The notes beneath the pieces were generated by a model. The model had not been told where the DNA came from, did not search any database, and worked only from the letters and a program-made list of their open reading frames with translations. A stretch of 64,000 bases of DNA from CALBPI01 sp038531945 (GTDB lineage: Bacteria; Pseudomonadota; Gammaproteobacteria; Steroidobacterales; Woeseiaceae), in assembly GCA_038531945.1 (NCBI GenBank), contig JBCBBH010000003.1:310001-374000 (forward strand). The letters are read 5' to 3'. Both the position numbers and the translations under genes were made by a program. Below are positions 50,162 to 60,500 of this stretch, piece by piece (positions within the stretch are counted from its first letter, which is position 1; every line of letters starts with the position of its first letter).

Positions 50162-51679
50162 TCAGGCCGCGGCCAGCCAGCGATTGATGTACTCGCGGTG
50201 GCTTGGTAGCTGTTGCAGCATCTGTTGTGTCAGTTGCCGATTACGTTCGATGATCCGCGACGCCTGATCGCCGTCGCGCAGCAAGTGCGATTGTTGTCGG
50301 AAATCCGGACGAAACCCCATGCCGTAGGCGACGTACTGATAGCTCGCTGCCGGAAACAACTCCGCCGCACTCTCGAAGTCGCTGCGAATCGGACCGCGAT
50401 GCGACCACAGCGCAAGGTCCTCGCGCAGGCTATCGGGCATGCCTTTCGGATCAGCATGCGCCTGCCAGTAGGGCTCGGGTCGCTCGGTCAAACAATAATG
50501 CAATTTTAGAAAATCGATGATGCGGCGCCAGCGATAGTCCATCTGTTCGTTAAACCGTCGGGCCGTGATCGGCATGATGTCCGAACTTGCCGGTAGTTGC
50601 TCGGCGACGTAACGCGCGGCGATTTCAATAAGCATGATCGCCGTGGCCTCCAGAGGCTCAACGAATCCGCCCGACATGCCGACCGCGACGCAGTTTTTGC
50701 GCCAGTACTCGGCGCGGTGGCCCGAGCGGAAACCGATCTTGCGAAATTCCAGGTCCTTGGCCGCCGGTCCGATGTAGGCGCGAAGGTTCGCGGCGGCTTC
50801 ATCGTCACTCAAAAACTCGCTGGCGTAGACGTGCCCGACGCCGCGGCGGTGCGTTAAGCCGATGTCCCAGATCCAGCCAGCATTCTGCGCGGTCGCGACG
50901 GTGTGGCACGCAATTGGCGCATCGTCGGTCGGGTAGGGCACATGCACGGCGAGCGCCGAGTCGTTGAACAGATATTCATCGGCGCTCAGGAACGGGACAT
51001 CCAGAGTTTTGCCGAGCAACACACTCGCAAAGCCGGTGCAGTCGATAAACAAATCCGCAGTCAGTTCGTCGCGCTGCTCGAGTTTCACCGCGCGAATGCT
51101 GCCGTCGTCGTTAAGCTCGACGCCGGAGACGGTGTCGACAACGTGCGTGACGCCGAGGTTATCTCGGCAATGGTGCTTCAACAGGTCGGCGAGTGCACCC
51201 GCATCGACATGGTAGGCATAGTTGCACTGCGCTTCATATTCGCGCTCGCCCAACGAACGTGGCGCTAGACCCGCCTCGCAAACGTGTTGCTGCCAGTTGG
51301 AGGCCGTCGCGAACTCCGCGACATCATCGACGTACGGCGCAAGATCGATCTTGCCGTAACCGAGCGGCACCGTGAACGGATGGTAGTAAAAGTCGCCCGT
51401 GCCTTGCTGCCAGCCGACGAACTTGCCGCCCTGCTTGAATGCAGCATGACAGGTTCGAAACACGTCATGCTCCTTGAGACCAATTCTCCGCAGCGTCTGG
51501 CGCATGGTCGGCCAGGTGCCTTCGCCAACACCCACGGTCGGGACATCGGATGATTCGACCAGTGTGATTCGCGGTCCGCTGCCGTCATCGGTTTTGTGGT
51601 GCGCAGCAATGATCGCCGCGGACAGCCAACCCGCCGTGCCGCCACCAACGATCAAAATGTCGCGTATCGAACCTTGCAT
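50162..51679 (-). CDS. flavin-dependent tryptophan-halogenase-family protein
   Basis: The start at 51679 has a GGGGAG site and gives 505 residues. The FAD-binding loop is DILIVGGGTAGWLSAAII. The GVGEGTWPTMRQ segment, FKQGGKFVGWQ with a Lys in the place of the catalytic one, and SGGFVEPLEATAIMLIE follow the family order. The members linked to TonB receptors are rarely shown to halogenate; they may act on an imported compound. The gene is separated from the receptor by a terminator and meets the SapC gene after 21 bases. Confidence 0.87.
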   Translation of the reverse strand: MQGSIRDILIVGGGTAGWLSAAIIAAHHKTDDGSGPRITLVESSDVPTVGVGEGTWPTMRQTLRRIGLKEHDVFRTCHAAFKQGGKFVGWQQGTGDFYYHPFTVPLGYGKIDLAPYVDDVAEFATASNWQQHVCEAGLAPRSLGEREYEAQCNYAYHVDAGALADLLKHHCRDNLGVTHVVDTVSGVELNDDGSIRAVKLEQRDELTADLFIDCTGFASVLLGKTLDVPFLSADEYLFNDSALAVHVPYPTDDAPIACHTVATAQNAGWIWDIGLTHRRGVGHVYASEFLSDDEAAANLRAYIGPAAKDLEFRKIGFRSGHRAEYWRKNCVAVGMSGGFVEPLEATAIMLIEIAARYVAEQLPASSDIMPITARRFNEQMDYRWRRIIDFLKLHYCLTERPEPYWQAHADPKGMPDSLREDLALWSHRGPIRSDFESAAELFPAASYQYVAYGMGFRPDFRQQSHLLRDGDQASRIIERNRQLTQQMLQQLPSHREYINRWLAAA

Positions 51680-51710
51680 CAACTCCCCCCGAGTGAGTTC
51701 AGATGATCGC

Positions 51711-51748
51711 AAAAAAAAGCGGCCCGCGATACTGGTTCGCGAGCCGCT
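51711..51748 (-). terminator. terminator between the TonB receptor and halogenase genes
   Basis: On the minus strand AGCGGCTCGCGA pairs with TCGCGGGCCGCT-like sequence over a short loop and is followed by a run of eight T. It lies 57 bases after the receptor stop and about 30 bases before the halogenase start, so it likely reduces read-through into the two downstream genes. Confidence 0.75.
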
Positions 51749-51804
51749 CCGTTCGACAATGACTCGTCAGCGAATCACTCGCTGAGAGTTATGTCAGCAC
51801 CGCC

Positions 51805-54588
51805 TTAGAACGCGGCGCGCACCCCCACTGCAAAGCGTGAGCCGTTGTCCTCGATGGAGTAGATCTGATTCGCGAAGCGGCCGGTTTGAATCAGCTCCTC
51901 TTCGGTAATGTTGATCCCTTCAAGGAACACGGTGATGTTGTCGTTGACGTCGTAGCTTGCGCTGATGTCCCACTGACCGAAGGTTTCGGTGTTGATGGGT
52001 TCACCGTTGAAGCCGTTGTCGATCTGACGCAGGAAGCCTTCCCGGTTGTTAAACGCCAGACGTGCCTGCCAGCGATCGCGTTCGTAGAACAGAATGATGT
52101 TCTGCGAGTCGCCAAGACCTTCCAGAGCGAAGCTCTGTGAGGTGTCGCTGCCCAGTGCTGCATCCGAGTCAACGATCGTAGCGTTGGCCGTGAAGCCGAA
52201 GCCGTTCTCGAAGACGTGCGTCAACGCGATTTCGTAACCGGTCACACGAGCAGACTCACCGTTCTGCGGACGCGTCACGCGGTAGATTTCGTTCTGACCG
52301 TTCAGCTCTTCGGTGGTCGCAACGACGTCCAGTCCCGGCTGGTTCGGATCGAGTACGACACCTGGATCACACAGCGGTGAGCTTGCACAGCGGAAACCCT
52401 CATCGGCGCTACGATTGAACAGCGTAAACGTCTCGTCGCCGGTCAGTGTCGTAATGAAATCTTCGATTTCTTTGTTGAACACTGCGAACGAGAAGGTGCT
52501 GAGGTCGTTGTAGTACCACTCGTACGAAATGTCCCAGTTCTGCGAACGGAAAGGTTGCAGGCCTGGGTTACCACCGGCTGCGGCAAGGTTCTGACGTCGC
52601 GGCTCGCCGAAAGTGGTTGCCGGAGACATCTGTGCCATGGTCGGACGCGTTACCGAGTCATACGCCAGGAAGCGCAACACCATGTCGTCGCGAATATCGA
52701 GACGCGCGCTGATGGTCGGTAACAGGTTCGCGTAGCTGTCGCTGCCGGTGATGTCCGTAGCTGGGCCCAACACGTTCGAGAACAGCGTCAGGTCAGTGGT
52801 CGGAACAACGTCGGCGATGAAGCTCTGGACGGCAGACACTTCAACATCGGTTTGCGCGTAGCGTGCACCCATGTTGACGGTGACCGGCATGTCTTCGATC
52901 GAGAAGTCGAACTGGAAGTCGAAGTACAGACTCGTGACGTCTTCTTCGATGTTGTAGCGGTTATTCTGCAGCGTTGGCGTGATCGGGTTGCCCGAATCTG
53001 CCAGGAACTGCACGTACGCATCACCGTCGTAGGTGTAGAACGTGTCGATCAGACCGCCGAAGAAGTTGTTCGCCTGGAATGGACGGAAGTCGATCGTGCC
53101 GTTCGGTGCCGGCGTGCCGTAGCCACAGAACGCACACTGCGAAGCGAAGACCTGGAATTGCGATTTCTCGCGCATCTGATGGTACAGACCAAATCTTGCC
53201 TGGCTGAACACGCCCGCGTCCGCATCGAACACGAAATCGGCTTTCAGCTCGGTGATTTCGTCTTCATCGGTCGGCTGGTTGCCCTGCTCGTTGTAGTGCA
53301 GTCGCGACAGCGTCGGATCCGGCAACGCGCCGTTGCCGAAACCGTCATGTGTCACCGCTGGCGTACCGCCGGTGCCGTCGAACTGGTAGTTGTTGATGAT
53401 GCCAACAACGTTGAACCGATCCTGTCCGGCGCGATCGTTTTCCGCGGTGGACGTAAATGCATCGAACGTGGCTGATAACTGATCGTTGATCTGCCAATCA
53501 GCGTTCAGGCCGAACCCTGAGTTTCGGATATCGCGGCGGTTACGTGTTGTGGATACAAAGTCCGTTGCCGGATCACCCGAACCCTGGTGCAGATCGATGC
53601 CTTGGGTAAAGCTGATCAGCGTGTTGGTGGCGGGGTCCAGGACGCCACTGCCGACGCGGTCTGGCTCAAACCAGGAGGCGAGATCGGTTACCAGTGAGTC
53701 GACCTGGAACTCGGTGTAGAAACCATCGAATGTCAGTGTCAGCTCGTCGCTGGGTGCCCACTGCAGTGTGACCGCAGCGTTGGTCCGCTCACGTTGCTGG
53801 TTGTCGACGATTTGGTCCCAGTTACGCGGAATGAACGCGTTCGAGAACAAAACACCGTCGTTTCGGTTCGAGATCGTTTGACCGGGACGCCAGCCGGCGG
53901 TGCCGATCTGGTTGATCTGAACGTCACGCTCCTGGTAGCTCAAGGAAACGAGAGCACCGAAGGTGTCGTCCGCCCAGGTGTTGCTGGCGAGCAGCGCAAT
54001 CTGAGGTGCGGTTTCTTCCGACAGGCTTTCGTACATGCCTTTGACTTCAGCACGCAGCTGTCGACCCGGTTGGTCGAGCGGGCGCGCTGTTGTCAGGTTG
54101 ATCGTCGCACCGATGCCGCCTTCCTGAAGGTTTGGCGTGGACGACTTGTAGACATTCGCACCTGAAATCAGGTTGGACGAGAACACGTCGAAGTTGAACT
54201 CGCGGCCACCACTTTCTGTGGCGATCTGACGACCGTTCACCAATACGGTGTTGAACTGCGGTCCAAAGCCGCGAACGGTGACCTGTTGGCCCTCACCGCC
54301 ATTCCGGTCGATCGAGACGCCGGTGATCCGTTGCAGTGATTCCGCGACGTTCAGATCCGGGAACTTACCGAGATCCTCTGCCGAGATCGCATCAACGATG
54401 CCGTTGGAGTTTCGTTTGATGTCCGAGGCGCGTTGCAAACTGCCTCTCAGGCCGGTAACGACGATCTCTTCGAGCACATCGTCTTGCGCGACTGCGACTC
54501 CGGTTGAGCCTGTAGCCAGTGCTGTCGATACAGCAGCGGCGAGCGCGGTTTTGCGCAGAGCCCTGGAAGCGGGCTGTCGGTCACTCAT
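51805..54588 (-). CDS. TonB-dependent receptor
   Basis: The start at 54588 with a GGGGGGA site gives 927 residues. A long signal peptide (cut after AVAQ) is followed by the TonB box-like EEIVVTG, the plug (IVDAISAEDLGKFPDLNVAESLQRITGVSIDRNGGEGQQVTVRGFGPQFNTVLVNGRQ) in the 'SusC-like proteobacterial' style, and a barrel ending in GVRAAF. The 51 codons upstream of this ATG in the open frame show no signal and are left out. Linked tryptophan-halogenase and SapC genes point to a carbohydrate- or derivative-uptake locus. Ligand unknown. Confidence 0.92.
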   Translation of the reverse strand: MSDRQPASRALRKTALAAAVSTALATGSTGVAVAQDDVLEEIVVTGLRGSLQRASDIKRNSNGIVDAISAEDLGKFPDLNVAESLQRITGVSIDRNGGEGQQVTVRGFGPQFNTVLVNGRQIATESGGREFNFDVFSSNLISGANVYKSSTPNLQEGGIGATINLTTARPLDQPGRQLRAEVKGMYESLSEETAPQIALLASNTWADDTFGALVSLSYQERDVQINQIGTAGWRPGQTISNRNDGVLFSNAFIPRNWDQIVDNQQRERTNAAVTLQWAPSDELTLTFDGFYTEFQVDSLVTDLASWFEPDRVGSGVLDPATNTLISFTQGIDLHQGSGDPATDFVSTTRNRRDIRNSGFGLNADWQINDQLSATFDAFTSTAENDRAGQDRFNVVGIINNYQFDGTGGTPAVTHDGFGNGALPDPTLSRLHYNEQGNQPTDEDEITELKADFVFDADAGVFSQARFGLYHQMREKSQFQVFASQCAFCGYGTPAPNGTIDFRPFQANNFFGGLIDTFYTYDGDAYVQFLADSGNPITPTLQNNRYNIEEDVTSLYFDFQFDFSIEDMPVTVNMGARYAQTDVEVSAVQSFIADVVPTTDLTLFSNVLGPATDITGSDSYANLLPTISARLDIRDDMVLRFLAYDSVTRPTMAQMSPATTFGEPRRQNLAAAGGNPGLQPFRSQNWDISYEWYYNDLSTFSFAVFNKEIEDFITTLTGDETFTLFNRSADEGFRCASSPLCDPGVVLDPNQPGLDVVATTEELNGQNEIYRVTRPQNGESARVTGYEIALTHVFENGFGFTANATIVDSDAALGSDTSQSFALEGLGDSQNIILFYERDRWQARLAFNNREGFLRQIDNGFNGEPINTETFGQWDISASYDVNDNITVFLEGINITEEELIQTGRFANQIYSIEDNGSRFAVGVRAAF

Positions 54589-54782
54589 ACTTATCCCCCC
54601 GTATGACGTGTAAATCAAATTGTCCAGGCGCGCGGACAACGTAGTTGCTGCCACGCCGCAGCGAGAAGCTAAAGAACTCAGCTCGGAATGTAAAGTTTTG
54701 CGATGGTTCCGTTTGAAATAAACGATCCAAACGATTGGCAAAAATTTCGCGAAGGATGTTGCTGCGACGCAACTTAGACGTG

Positions 54783-55253
54783 TCAGATCGCTGAGCCGTA
54801 GCCTGCAATAAAGGTCAAAGGGAGTTCGACATAGTAGGTCGAGCGATCAATTTGTACGGCAAGTCGAAGGCGATCCTCCTCATTGTCGCCGGATCCAACG
54901 TCAACCCACCACACGTCAGAATCGAGGCGAGCCGGCTCAAAGGCGCGCTCTTGGTCAAATCCATTCGTGGTATTGCCCCTCGCTGCCATTGCCCGGCTCA
55001 CGGGGTGAGATGCGGTCATCGACAGTTCGCCGTCGCTGGACTCAGCGCGGAGCGTGATTTGAATCTCGCCATTGGATAGATCGCAGATGCCACTCGCGTA
55101 ACGGCAGTTGGACTTGCCGATCAGTTCATACGCGGCACCGGGTTCGGCGGCATGCGGTTGCTCACCGACCATCCGATCGACGGCGAACCACGCGATGATC
55201 GACAGCACCGGCGCGACCAACATCGCGATCACAACGTGCTTGTTCTTCCACAT
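54783..55253 (-). CDS. small single-TM protein next to the sodium symporter
   Basis: The 156-residue protein starts MWKNKHVVIAMLVAPVLSIIAWFAVDRMVGE, one membrane segment, then a periplasmic beta domain with NCRYASGICDLSNGEIQITLRAES. A protein of this kind, with the same two-cysteine block, is often encoded behind DUF4212/symporter pairs. Function unknown. It is read after the symporter in the same direction, with an intercistronic hairpin between. Confidence 0.65.
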   Translation of the reverse strand: MWKNKHVVIAMLVAPVLSIIAWFAVDRMVGEQPHAAEPGAAYELIGKSNCRYASGICDLSNGEIQITLRAESSDGELSMTASHPVSRAMAARGNTTNGFDQERAFEPARLDSDVWWVDVGSGDNEEDRLRLAVQIDRSTYYVELPLTFIAGYGSAI

Positions 55254-55270
55254 GAGGATCTCCCGGTGAC

Positions 55271-55302
55271 GGGGAGATCAGCGTTAATGCGCTGACCTCC
55301 CC
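55271..55302 (-). other. intercistronic hairpin between symporter and the small TM protein
   Basis: GGGGAGGTCAGCG and CGCTGATCTCCCC pair around CATTAA. No T-run follows on the minus strand, so it probably adjusts mRNA stability or relative expression rather than ending transcription. Confidence 0.55.
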
Positions 55303-55318
55303 GCACAAAACGGAACGC

Positions 55319-57052
55319 TTAGTGATCCGCGACCGCGTCTCCGGCGCCTGCCGGCACTCGGATATGCTCAACGAGATCCTGTACTGACTGCGGTGGTGCG
55401 GCAGTCATTGCGGACACCGAGAATGCGACGGCGAAGTTAACCATCGCACCGACAGCGCCGAACGCGTTCGGCTCGATGCCGAAGAACCAGTTCGGAGACA
55501 GGTCACCGAGGAACGCGGTGCTCTGCACGAACATGATGCCTTTGTGTTGGAATACGTACAGCAACGTCACGCCGATACCTGCCAGCATGCCGCAGATCGC
55601 GCCCTGCTTGTTCACGCGCTTGGAGAAAATACCCATCATCAACGCTGGGAAAATCGACGACGCGGCAAGCCCGAACGCGAGGGCCACTGTCCCCGCCGCG
55701 AAATCAGGGGGATTGAATCCAAGATAGCCAGCAGCGGCAATGGCACCAGCCATCGCGATGCGACTCGCCATCAGTTCCTGCCGTTCCGTGATGTCGGGTT
55801 TCAGTACACCTTTTAGCAGGTCATGAGAAATCGCTGAGGAGATCGCCAGCAGCAGACCGGCTGCAGTCGATAGCGCGGCGGCCAGACCACCCGCAGCGAC
55901 CAGCGCAATGACCCAATTCGGCAGTCCGGCGATTTCCGGGTTGGCGAGGACCATGATGTCGTTGTCCACTTTTGTGAGCTCATTGACATTGCTGTCAGCC
56001 GAGTACTGGATCCGACCGTCACCGTTCTTGTCCGTGAACTCGAGCAACCCAGTTTGCTCCCAGTTGCGCACCCACTGTGGGCGCTCTTCATAAACCATGT
56101 ACTCCCCGGCGGATGGCTCAATCGTATTCATCAGGTTCAAGCGGGCCATTGCAGCAACCGATGGGGCGGTCGTGTACAGGATGGCGATGAATACCAGCGC
56201 CCATCCTGCCGAGCTACGCGCATCTTTCACCTTGGGCACCGTGAAGAAGCGAATGATCACGTGCGGCAAGCCCGCCGTGCCGATCATCAACGACATCGTG
56301 TACATGAACATGTTGGTGAGGCTGATGCGTGCGTTGGTTGTGTACTCTGCGAATCCAAGATCTCGGACAACCGCGTCAAGCTTGTCAAGCAGGAACACGT
56401 CGGTGCCGACCATCGTCGATCCGAGGCCAATCTGCGGGATCGGATGACCGGTCAGATTGAGCGAGATGAAAATTGCAGGAATGGTGTAGGCCAGAATCAG
56501 CACGCAGTACTGAGCGATCTGCGTGTAGGTGATGCCTTTCATGCCGCCCATGACCGCGTAAAAGAACACGATCGCCATGCCGATGCTCAGGCCCACGTCG
56601 TAGTCGACTTCGAGGAACCGCGAAAAAGCGACCCCGATGCCTTTCATCTGACCGATGACGTAGGTCACCGAGGCGATGATCAAGCAAATCACAGCGACGA
56701 TTCGGGCCGCTTTGCTGTAGTAACGATCGCCAATGAACTCCGGCACGGTGAATTTGCCAAACTTCCGAAGATAAGGCGCGAGCAGCATCGCGAGCAGAAC
56801 GTATCCGCCGGTCCAGCCCATCAGGAATACGGAGCCGCCGTAACCCATGAAGGCGATGAGTCCTGCCATCGAGATGAACGAGGCCGCAGACATCCAGTCG
56901 GCCGCGGTCGCCATACCGTTGGCCACCGGGTGCACGCCGCCGCCTGCTACGTAGAACTCCTTGGTGCTGCCGGCGCGCGCCCAAACAGCAATGCCGATGT
57001 AAACGAGGAACGTGAATCCGACGACAATGTAGGTCAGTGTTTGAAGTGACAT
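55319..57052 (-). CDS. sodium:solute symporter, VC_2705/ActP-like large subunit
   Basis: The 577-residue protein has about 13 membrane segments and the SSF pattern: EFYVAGGGVHPVANGMATAADWMSAASFISMAGLIAFMGYGG, GKFTVPEFIGDRYYSKAARIVAV and VTYVIGQMKGIGVAFSRFLEV. A hydrophilic insertion of about 60 residues (DTIEPSAGEYMVYEE and KNGDGRIQYSADSN) lies in the middle, with a DxNGDG-type loop that could bind calcium. The DUF4212 small subunit is encoded 12 bases upstream. Relatives take up acetate, propionate or similar monocarboxylates with Na+. Proximity to acs and the acetate sensor supports this. Confidence 0.9.
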   Translation of the reverse strand: MSLQTLTYIVVGFTFLVYIGIAVWARAGSTKEFYVAGGGVHPVANGMATAADWMSAASFISMAGLIAFMGYGGSVFLMGWTGGYVLLAMLLAPYLRKFGKFTVPEFIGDRYYSKAARIVAVICLIIASVTYVIGQMKGIGVAFSRFLEVDYDVGLSIGMAIVFFYAVMGGMKGITYTQIAQYCVLILAYTIPAIFISLNLTGHPIPQIGLGSTMVGTDVFLLDKLDAVVRDLGFAEYTTNARISLTNMFMYTMSLMIGTAGLPHVIIRFFTVPKVKDARSSAGWALVFIAILYTTAPSVAAMARLNLMNTIEPSAGEYMVYEERPQWVRNWEQTGLLEFTDKNGDGRIQYSADSNVNELTKVDNDIMVLANPEIAGLPNWVIALVAAGGLAAALSTAAGLLLAISSAISHDLLKGVLKPDITERQELMASRIAMAGAIAAAGYLGFNPPDFAAGTVALAFGLAASSIFPALMMGIFSKRVNKQGAICGMLAGIGVTLLYVFQHKGIMFVQSTAFLGDLSPNWFFGIEPNAFGAVGAMVNFAVAFSVSAMTAAPPQSVQDLVEHIRVPAGAGDAVADH

Positions 57053-57064
57053 GGTTACGCTCCG

Positions 57065-57313
57065 CTACTCTTCTACGCCGTGCTTTTTATCGAGTTTTCC
57101 CACGCGGTAGGCGTAGAAAAAAATCAAAGCGACGAACACGTAGATGGACCCTTGCTGCGCGAACCAAAAGCCGAGCTTGTAGCCACCCAGTCGAATGTTA
57201 TTCAGTGGCTCAACGAGAATGATGCCGAAGCCAAATGAAACGATGAACCAAATCACCATGCACAAACCCATGAGTTTGAGATTCGCGGTCCAGTAAGAAT
57301 TTTTGTCAGACAT
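57065..57313 (-). CDS. DUF4212 small subunit of the symporter
   Basis: The 82-residue protein has two membrane segments and the family pattern YWTANLKLMGLCMVIWFIVSFGFGIILVEPLN followed by GYKLGFWFAQQGSIYVFVALIFFYAYRVGKLD. It always accompanies VC_2705-type symporters. It is the first gene of the operon; a palindrome (57381-57392) is 68-79 bases upstream. Confidence 0.92.
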   Translation of the reverse strand: MSDKNSYWTANLKLMGLCMVIWFIVSFGFGIILVEPLNNIRLGGYKLGFWFAQQGSIYVFVALIFFYAYRVGKLDKKHGVEE

Positions 57314-57380
57314 TGTGCCCCCCGTCGACGCGCTGTTGTTCTGATCTGCAATGTAGCAAACGCTAGGCGACCAGCTATAC

Positions 57381-57392
57381 CGACTTTAGTCG
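57381..57392. promoter_or_regulatory. palindrome CGACTTTAGTCG, probable response-regulator site
   Basis: The 12-base perfect palindrome lies upstream of the DUF4212/symporter operon and of the divergent sensor kinase. It shares the form GACYWWRGTC with the site upstream of acs (63849-63864), at a similar distance from the start codon. Confidence 0.55.
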
Positions 57393-57568
57393 TAGACACG
57401 GCCCTCACTGCAGACACTAAAATCTACGAACTGCTCGCCGAGTTTTTGTCGAATACGTTAGTTCGACAGCTTATGGTTGGTTTGCGAATGCGTTAGCTCG
57501 GAGCGTGGCGAGGTAGTAAGCTGGGTCGCGCGCCGCGTCCAATGCGCCGGTGCGATGGGGACAGACGA

Positions 57569-57578
57569 GGGGGGGGGG
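57569..57578 (+). repeat. G10 homopolymer at the start of the sensor kinase gene
   Basis: Ten consecutive G lie between an ATG (57554, out of frame) and the likely TTG start (57586). The tract forms the ribosome site of the TTG start. A one-base change would put the ATG in frame with the kinase. Confidence 0.85.
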
Positions 57579-57585
57579 CGATGCG

Positions 57586-60500
57586 TTGCTGAATGCATGG
57601 CTATTGTTTGTAGTGTGCGTCGGTTACGTCGGCGTGTTGTTCGCGATAGCGCGCTGGGGAGATCGTAACCTGCTACGTAACCGCTCTGCGCGGCTACGCG
57701 GCATCATCTACAGCCTGACGCTGGCCGTCTATTGTACGTCGTGGACGTTTTACGGTGCGGTTGGCAGCGCAGCCAGTACTGGCTGGCTATATCTGCCAAT
57801 CTACCTCGGCCCTTTGTTGGTTGTGTTACTCGCGTGGCCGATGTTCGAGCGCATCATAGCGATCAGTCGACGGCAACGGCTGACGACTATTGCCGATTTC
57901 ATCAGCGCGCGATATGGCAGATCCCGCGCACTAGGTGTGTTGGTCACGCTGATTGCGACGGTAGGCTCTGTGCCCTATATCGCTTTGCAACTCAAGGCGA
58001 TCATCACCAGTTTTGAGACCGTCGTTGTAAAAACACCGGCGCTGGTTTCCGTAATTGATCCGGCGACATTGATCACTGCCGGACTCGCCTTGTTCGCCAT
58101 CATGTTCGGTGCACGAAAAGTGGATGTCACTGAACATCATGACGGCATGATGCTGGCAATTGCGTTCGAATCGATCGTCAAGTTGATTGCGTTTTTGATG
58201 ATCGGTGCGGTTGCGTGGTGGATGCTAAAGAGCGAAGGTGGCGTGACGGATGCTGCAGCAGCCTCCGGGACGTTTGCTATGGATCAACTGCCGGAGACAT
58301 TCCTGACGCAGACGCTTTTGGCTGCTGCGGCGATCTTCTGTTTGCCGCGCCAATTCCACACGGCGGTTGTTGAAGCAAGAAGCGACGCTCGGACGTCTTT
58401 AGCCCGTTGGACGTTTCCGCTCTACCTTCTGTTATTCAGTATTTTGGTGATTCCAATCACCCTGGCGGGAGCGGGCCTGTTTTCCGCGTCACCGGTTTCC
58501 CCGGACGGCTACGTGCTCGCCATTCCGATGCAACTCGATAGTCCCGCGTTGACTACGTTCGCATTTGTTGGCGGTTTCTCGGCAGCGACCGGTATGGTGA
58601 TCGTTGCCTGCGTGGCGTTATCCACGATGATTTCCAACGAGATTGTCCTGCCGCTTGTCGTGCGGTTCCGACCTGATGCGGGCATTGGAACGACGGACTA
58701 TCCGAGACTGATCCTAAACGCGCGGCGTGTAGCGATCGTCGCGATTGCGTTTCTTGGATTGGCTTATTTTCGACTGGCTGGCGAGACGGCGGCCCTCGCG
58801 TCGTTTGGCTTGCTCGCATTCGCGGCTGCCGCGCAGTTCGCACCGCTGATGGTGCTCGGCGCGTATTGGTCGGGTGGACATCGACTGGCTGCTTTGGGTG
58901 GCCTCGCCGCTGGCTTTACGCTGTGGTGCTACACGCTGCTGCTCCCGGCGATCGTGCGCTCCGGAGTCGGGTCGGCAACGTGGTTGGACGCGGGCCTGTT
59001 CGGGTGGACCGCGCTGAGACCGGAGTCGTTGCTCTTCGACCTGGGTTGGCATCCCCTGACCCACGGGGTGGTCTGGTCGTTGGGTATCAACATCCTCGTG
59101 TTTGTCGGACTATCCATTGCGAAGCGCCCTTCACTCATCGAGAGAAGTCAGGCTAAGACTTTTGTTGGACTGCCCAACCCGCTTCTAGAGGATACCGCCG
59201 CGACCTCACCGGCGCTTTTGGTGAGCGATCTCGAAGCGTTGGCAGCACGATTTGTCGGTAGTGAGCACGCAAGGCGGTCGTTCGCAGAACTCGCATCGCG
59301 CCAGGATGTTGCCGACCACGGCGAGCGTCCTGCGGATATGCGGGCGCTTCGATTCACAGAGAAGCTGTTGTCCGGTGCAATCGGTGCTGCTTCCGCACGC
59401 GTTGTCGTCAGTACCGCATTGCGTAACAGCGGTAGCGATATCAGTGACGTCTTGATGTTGCTGGATGAGACCGGTGAGGCGATTCGATTCAACCGTACGT
59501 TACTGGAGGCCACGCTGGAGAACATGTCGCAAGGCGTCAGTGTGGTCGACGCCTCGCAACGACTGATCGGTTGGAACCGTCGGTATCTCGAGTTGATGAA
59601 CTACAGCGAAGCGTTGGTCCATGTGGGTCAGCCTATTGCATCTCTGATCCGTCACAACGCGAAGCTAGGCAGGTTTGGCGACGAGCCCGTCGAGCAAGCC
59701 GTTAACAAGCGGTTAGCACTGTTGCGTGGCGGCAAGCCCTACACGTACGAGAGCCGCTTCTTTGATGGCAAAGTGATCCAGATTCGCGGTCAGCCAATGA
59801 CCGGTGGCGGCTACGTGACGACCTACTCTGATGTGACCGCATTTAAGGACGCCGAGCGCGTATTGCTGGAATCGCGCGACGAACTGGAGCGGCGAGTGGA
59901 AGCGCGCACGGTGGAGTTGCACGAAGCCATGGCACAGGTCGATACCGCCCGCGAGCAGGCAGTTCGTGCCAACCGTTCAAAAACGCATTTCTTGGCAGCG
60001 GCCGCGCATGATCTGCTGCAGCCGTTGAATGCAACCAAGCTTTTCGCGGCGCTGTTGCAAGACAGTAGGCACACGATGGCGGACGAACAGCAAGTGCTGG
60101 TCGAACGTGTGGCGAGCGGCCTGTCCTCAGTGGAGTCACTACTCACGGCGTTGCTGGATATAGCGAAACTCGATACCGCTGCGCCGACGCCGAAACTAGA
60201 GGCGTTTCAAGTCAGCGAGTTGTTTCGGGAACTCGAGACGCAGTTCGCGCCGCAATTTGAAGATAAGGGGCTCGTGCTTCGCTTCGCGGCGACGAAGTCC
60301 TGGGTGCGAAGCGATCGCGCTCTGGTACGACGGATCTTGCAGAATTTTATCTCCAACGCGCGGCGGTATACGACAGACGGTGGTGTATTGGTTGGATGCC
60401 GCCGACGCAGCGGCAAGATCGCTCTGTCGGTTACTGATACCGGCTCTGGCATTCCCGAGGAACACCACGAAGCGGTGTTTGAGGAGTTTCGGCGCCTGCC

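Noticed and set aside
56054..57049. 331-codon plus-strand frame opposite the sodium symporter
   Set aside because: Shadow of the symporter gene; rich in Arg/His/Asp with no domain and no ribosome site.
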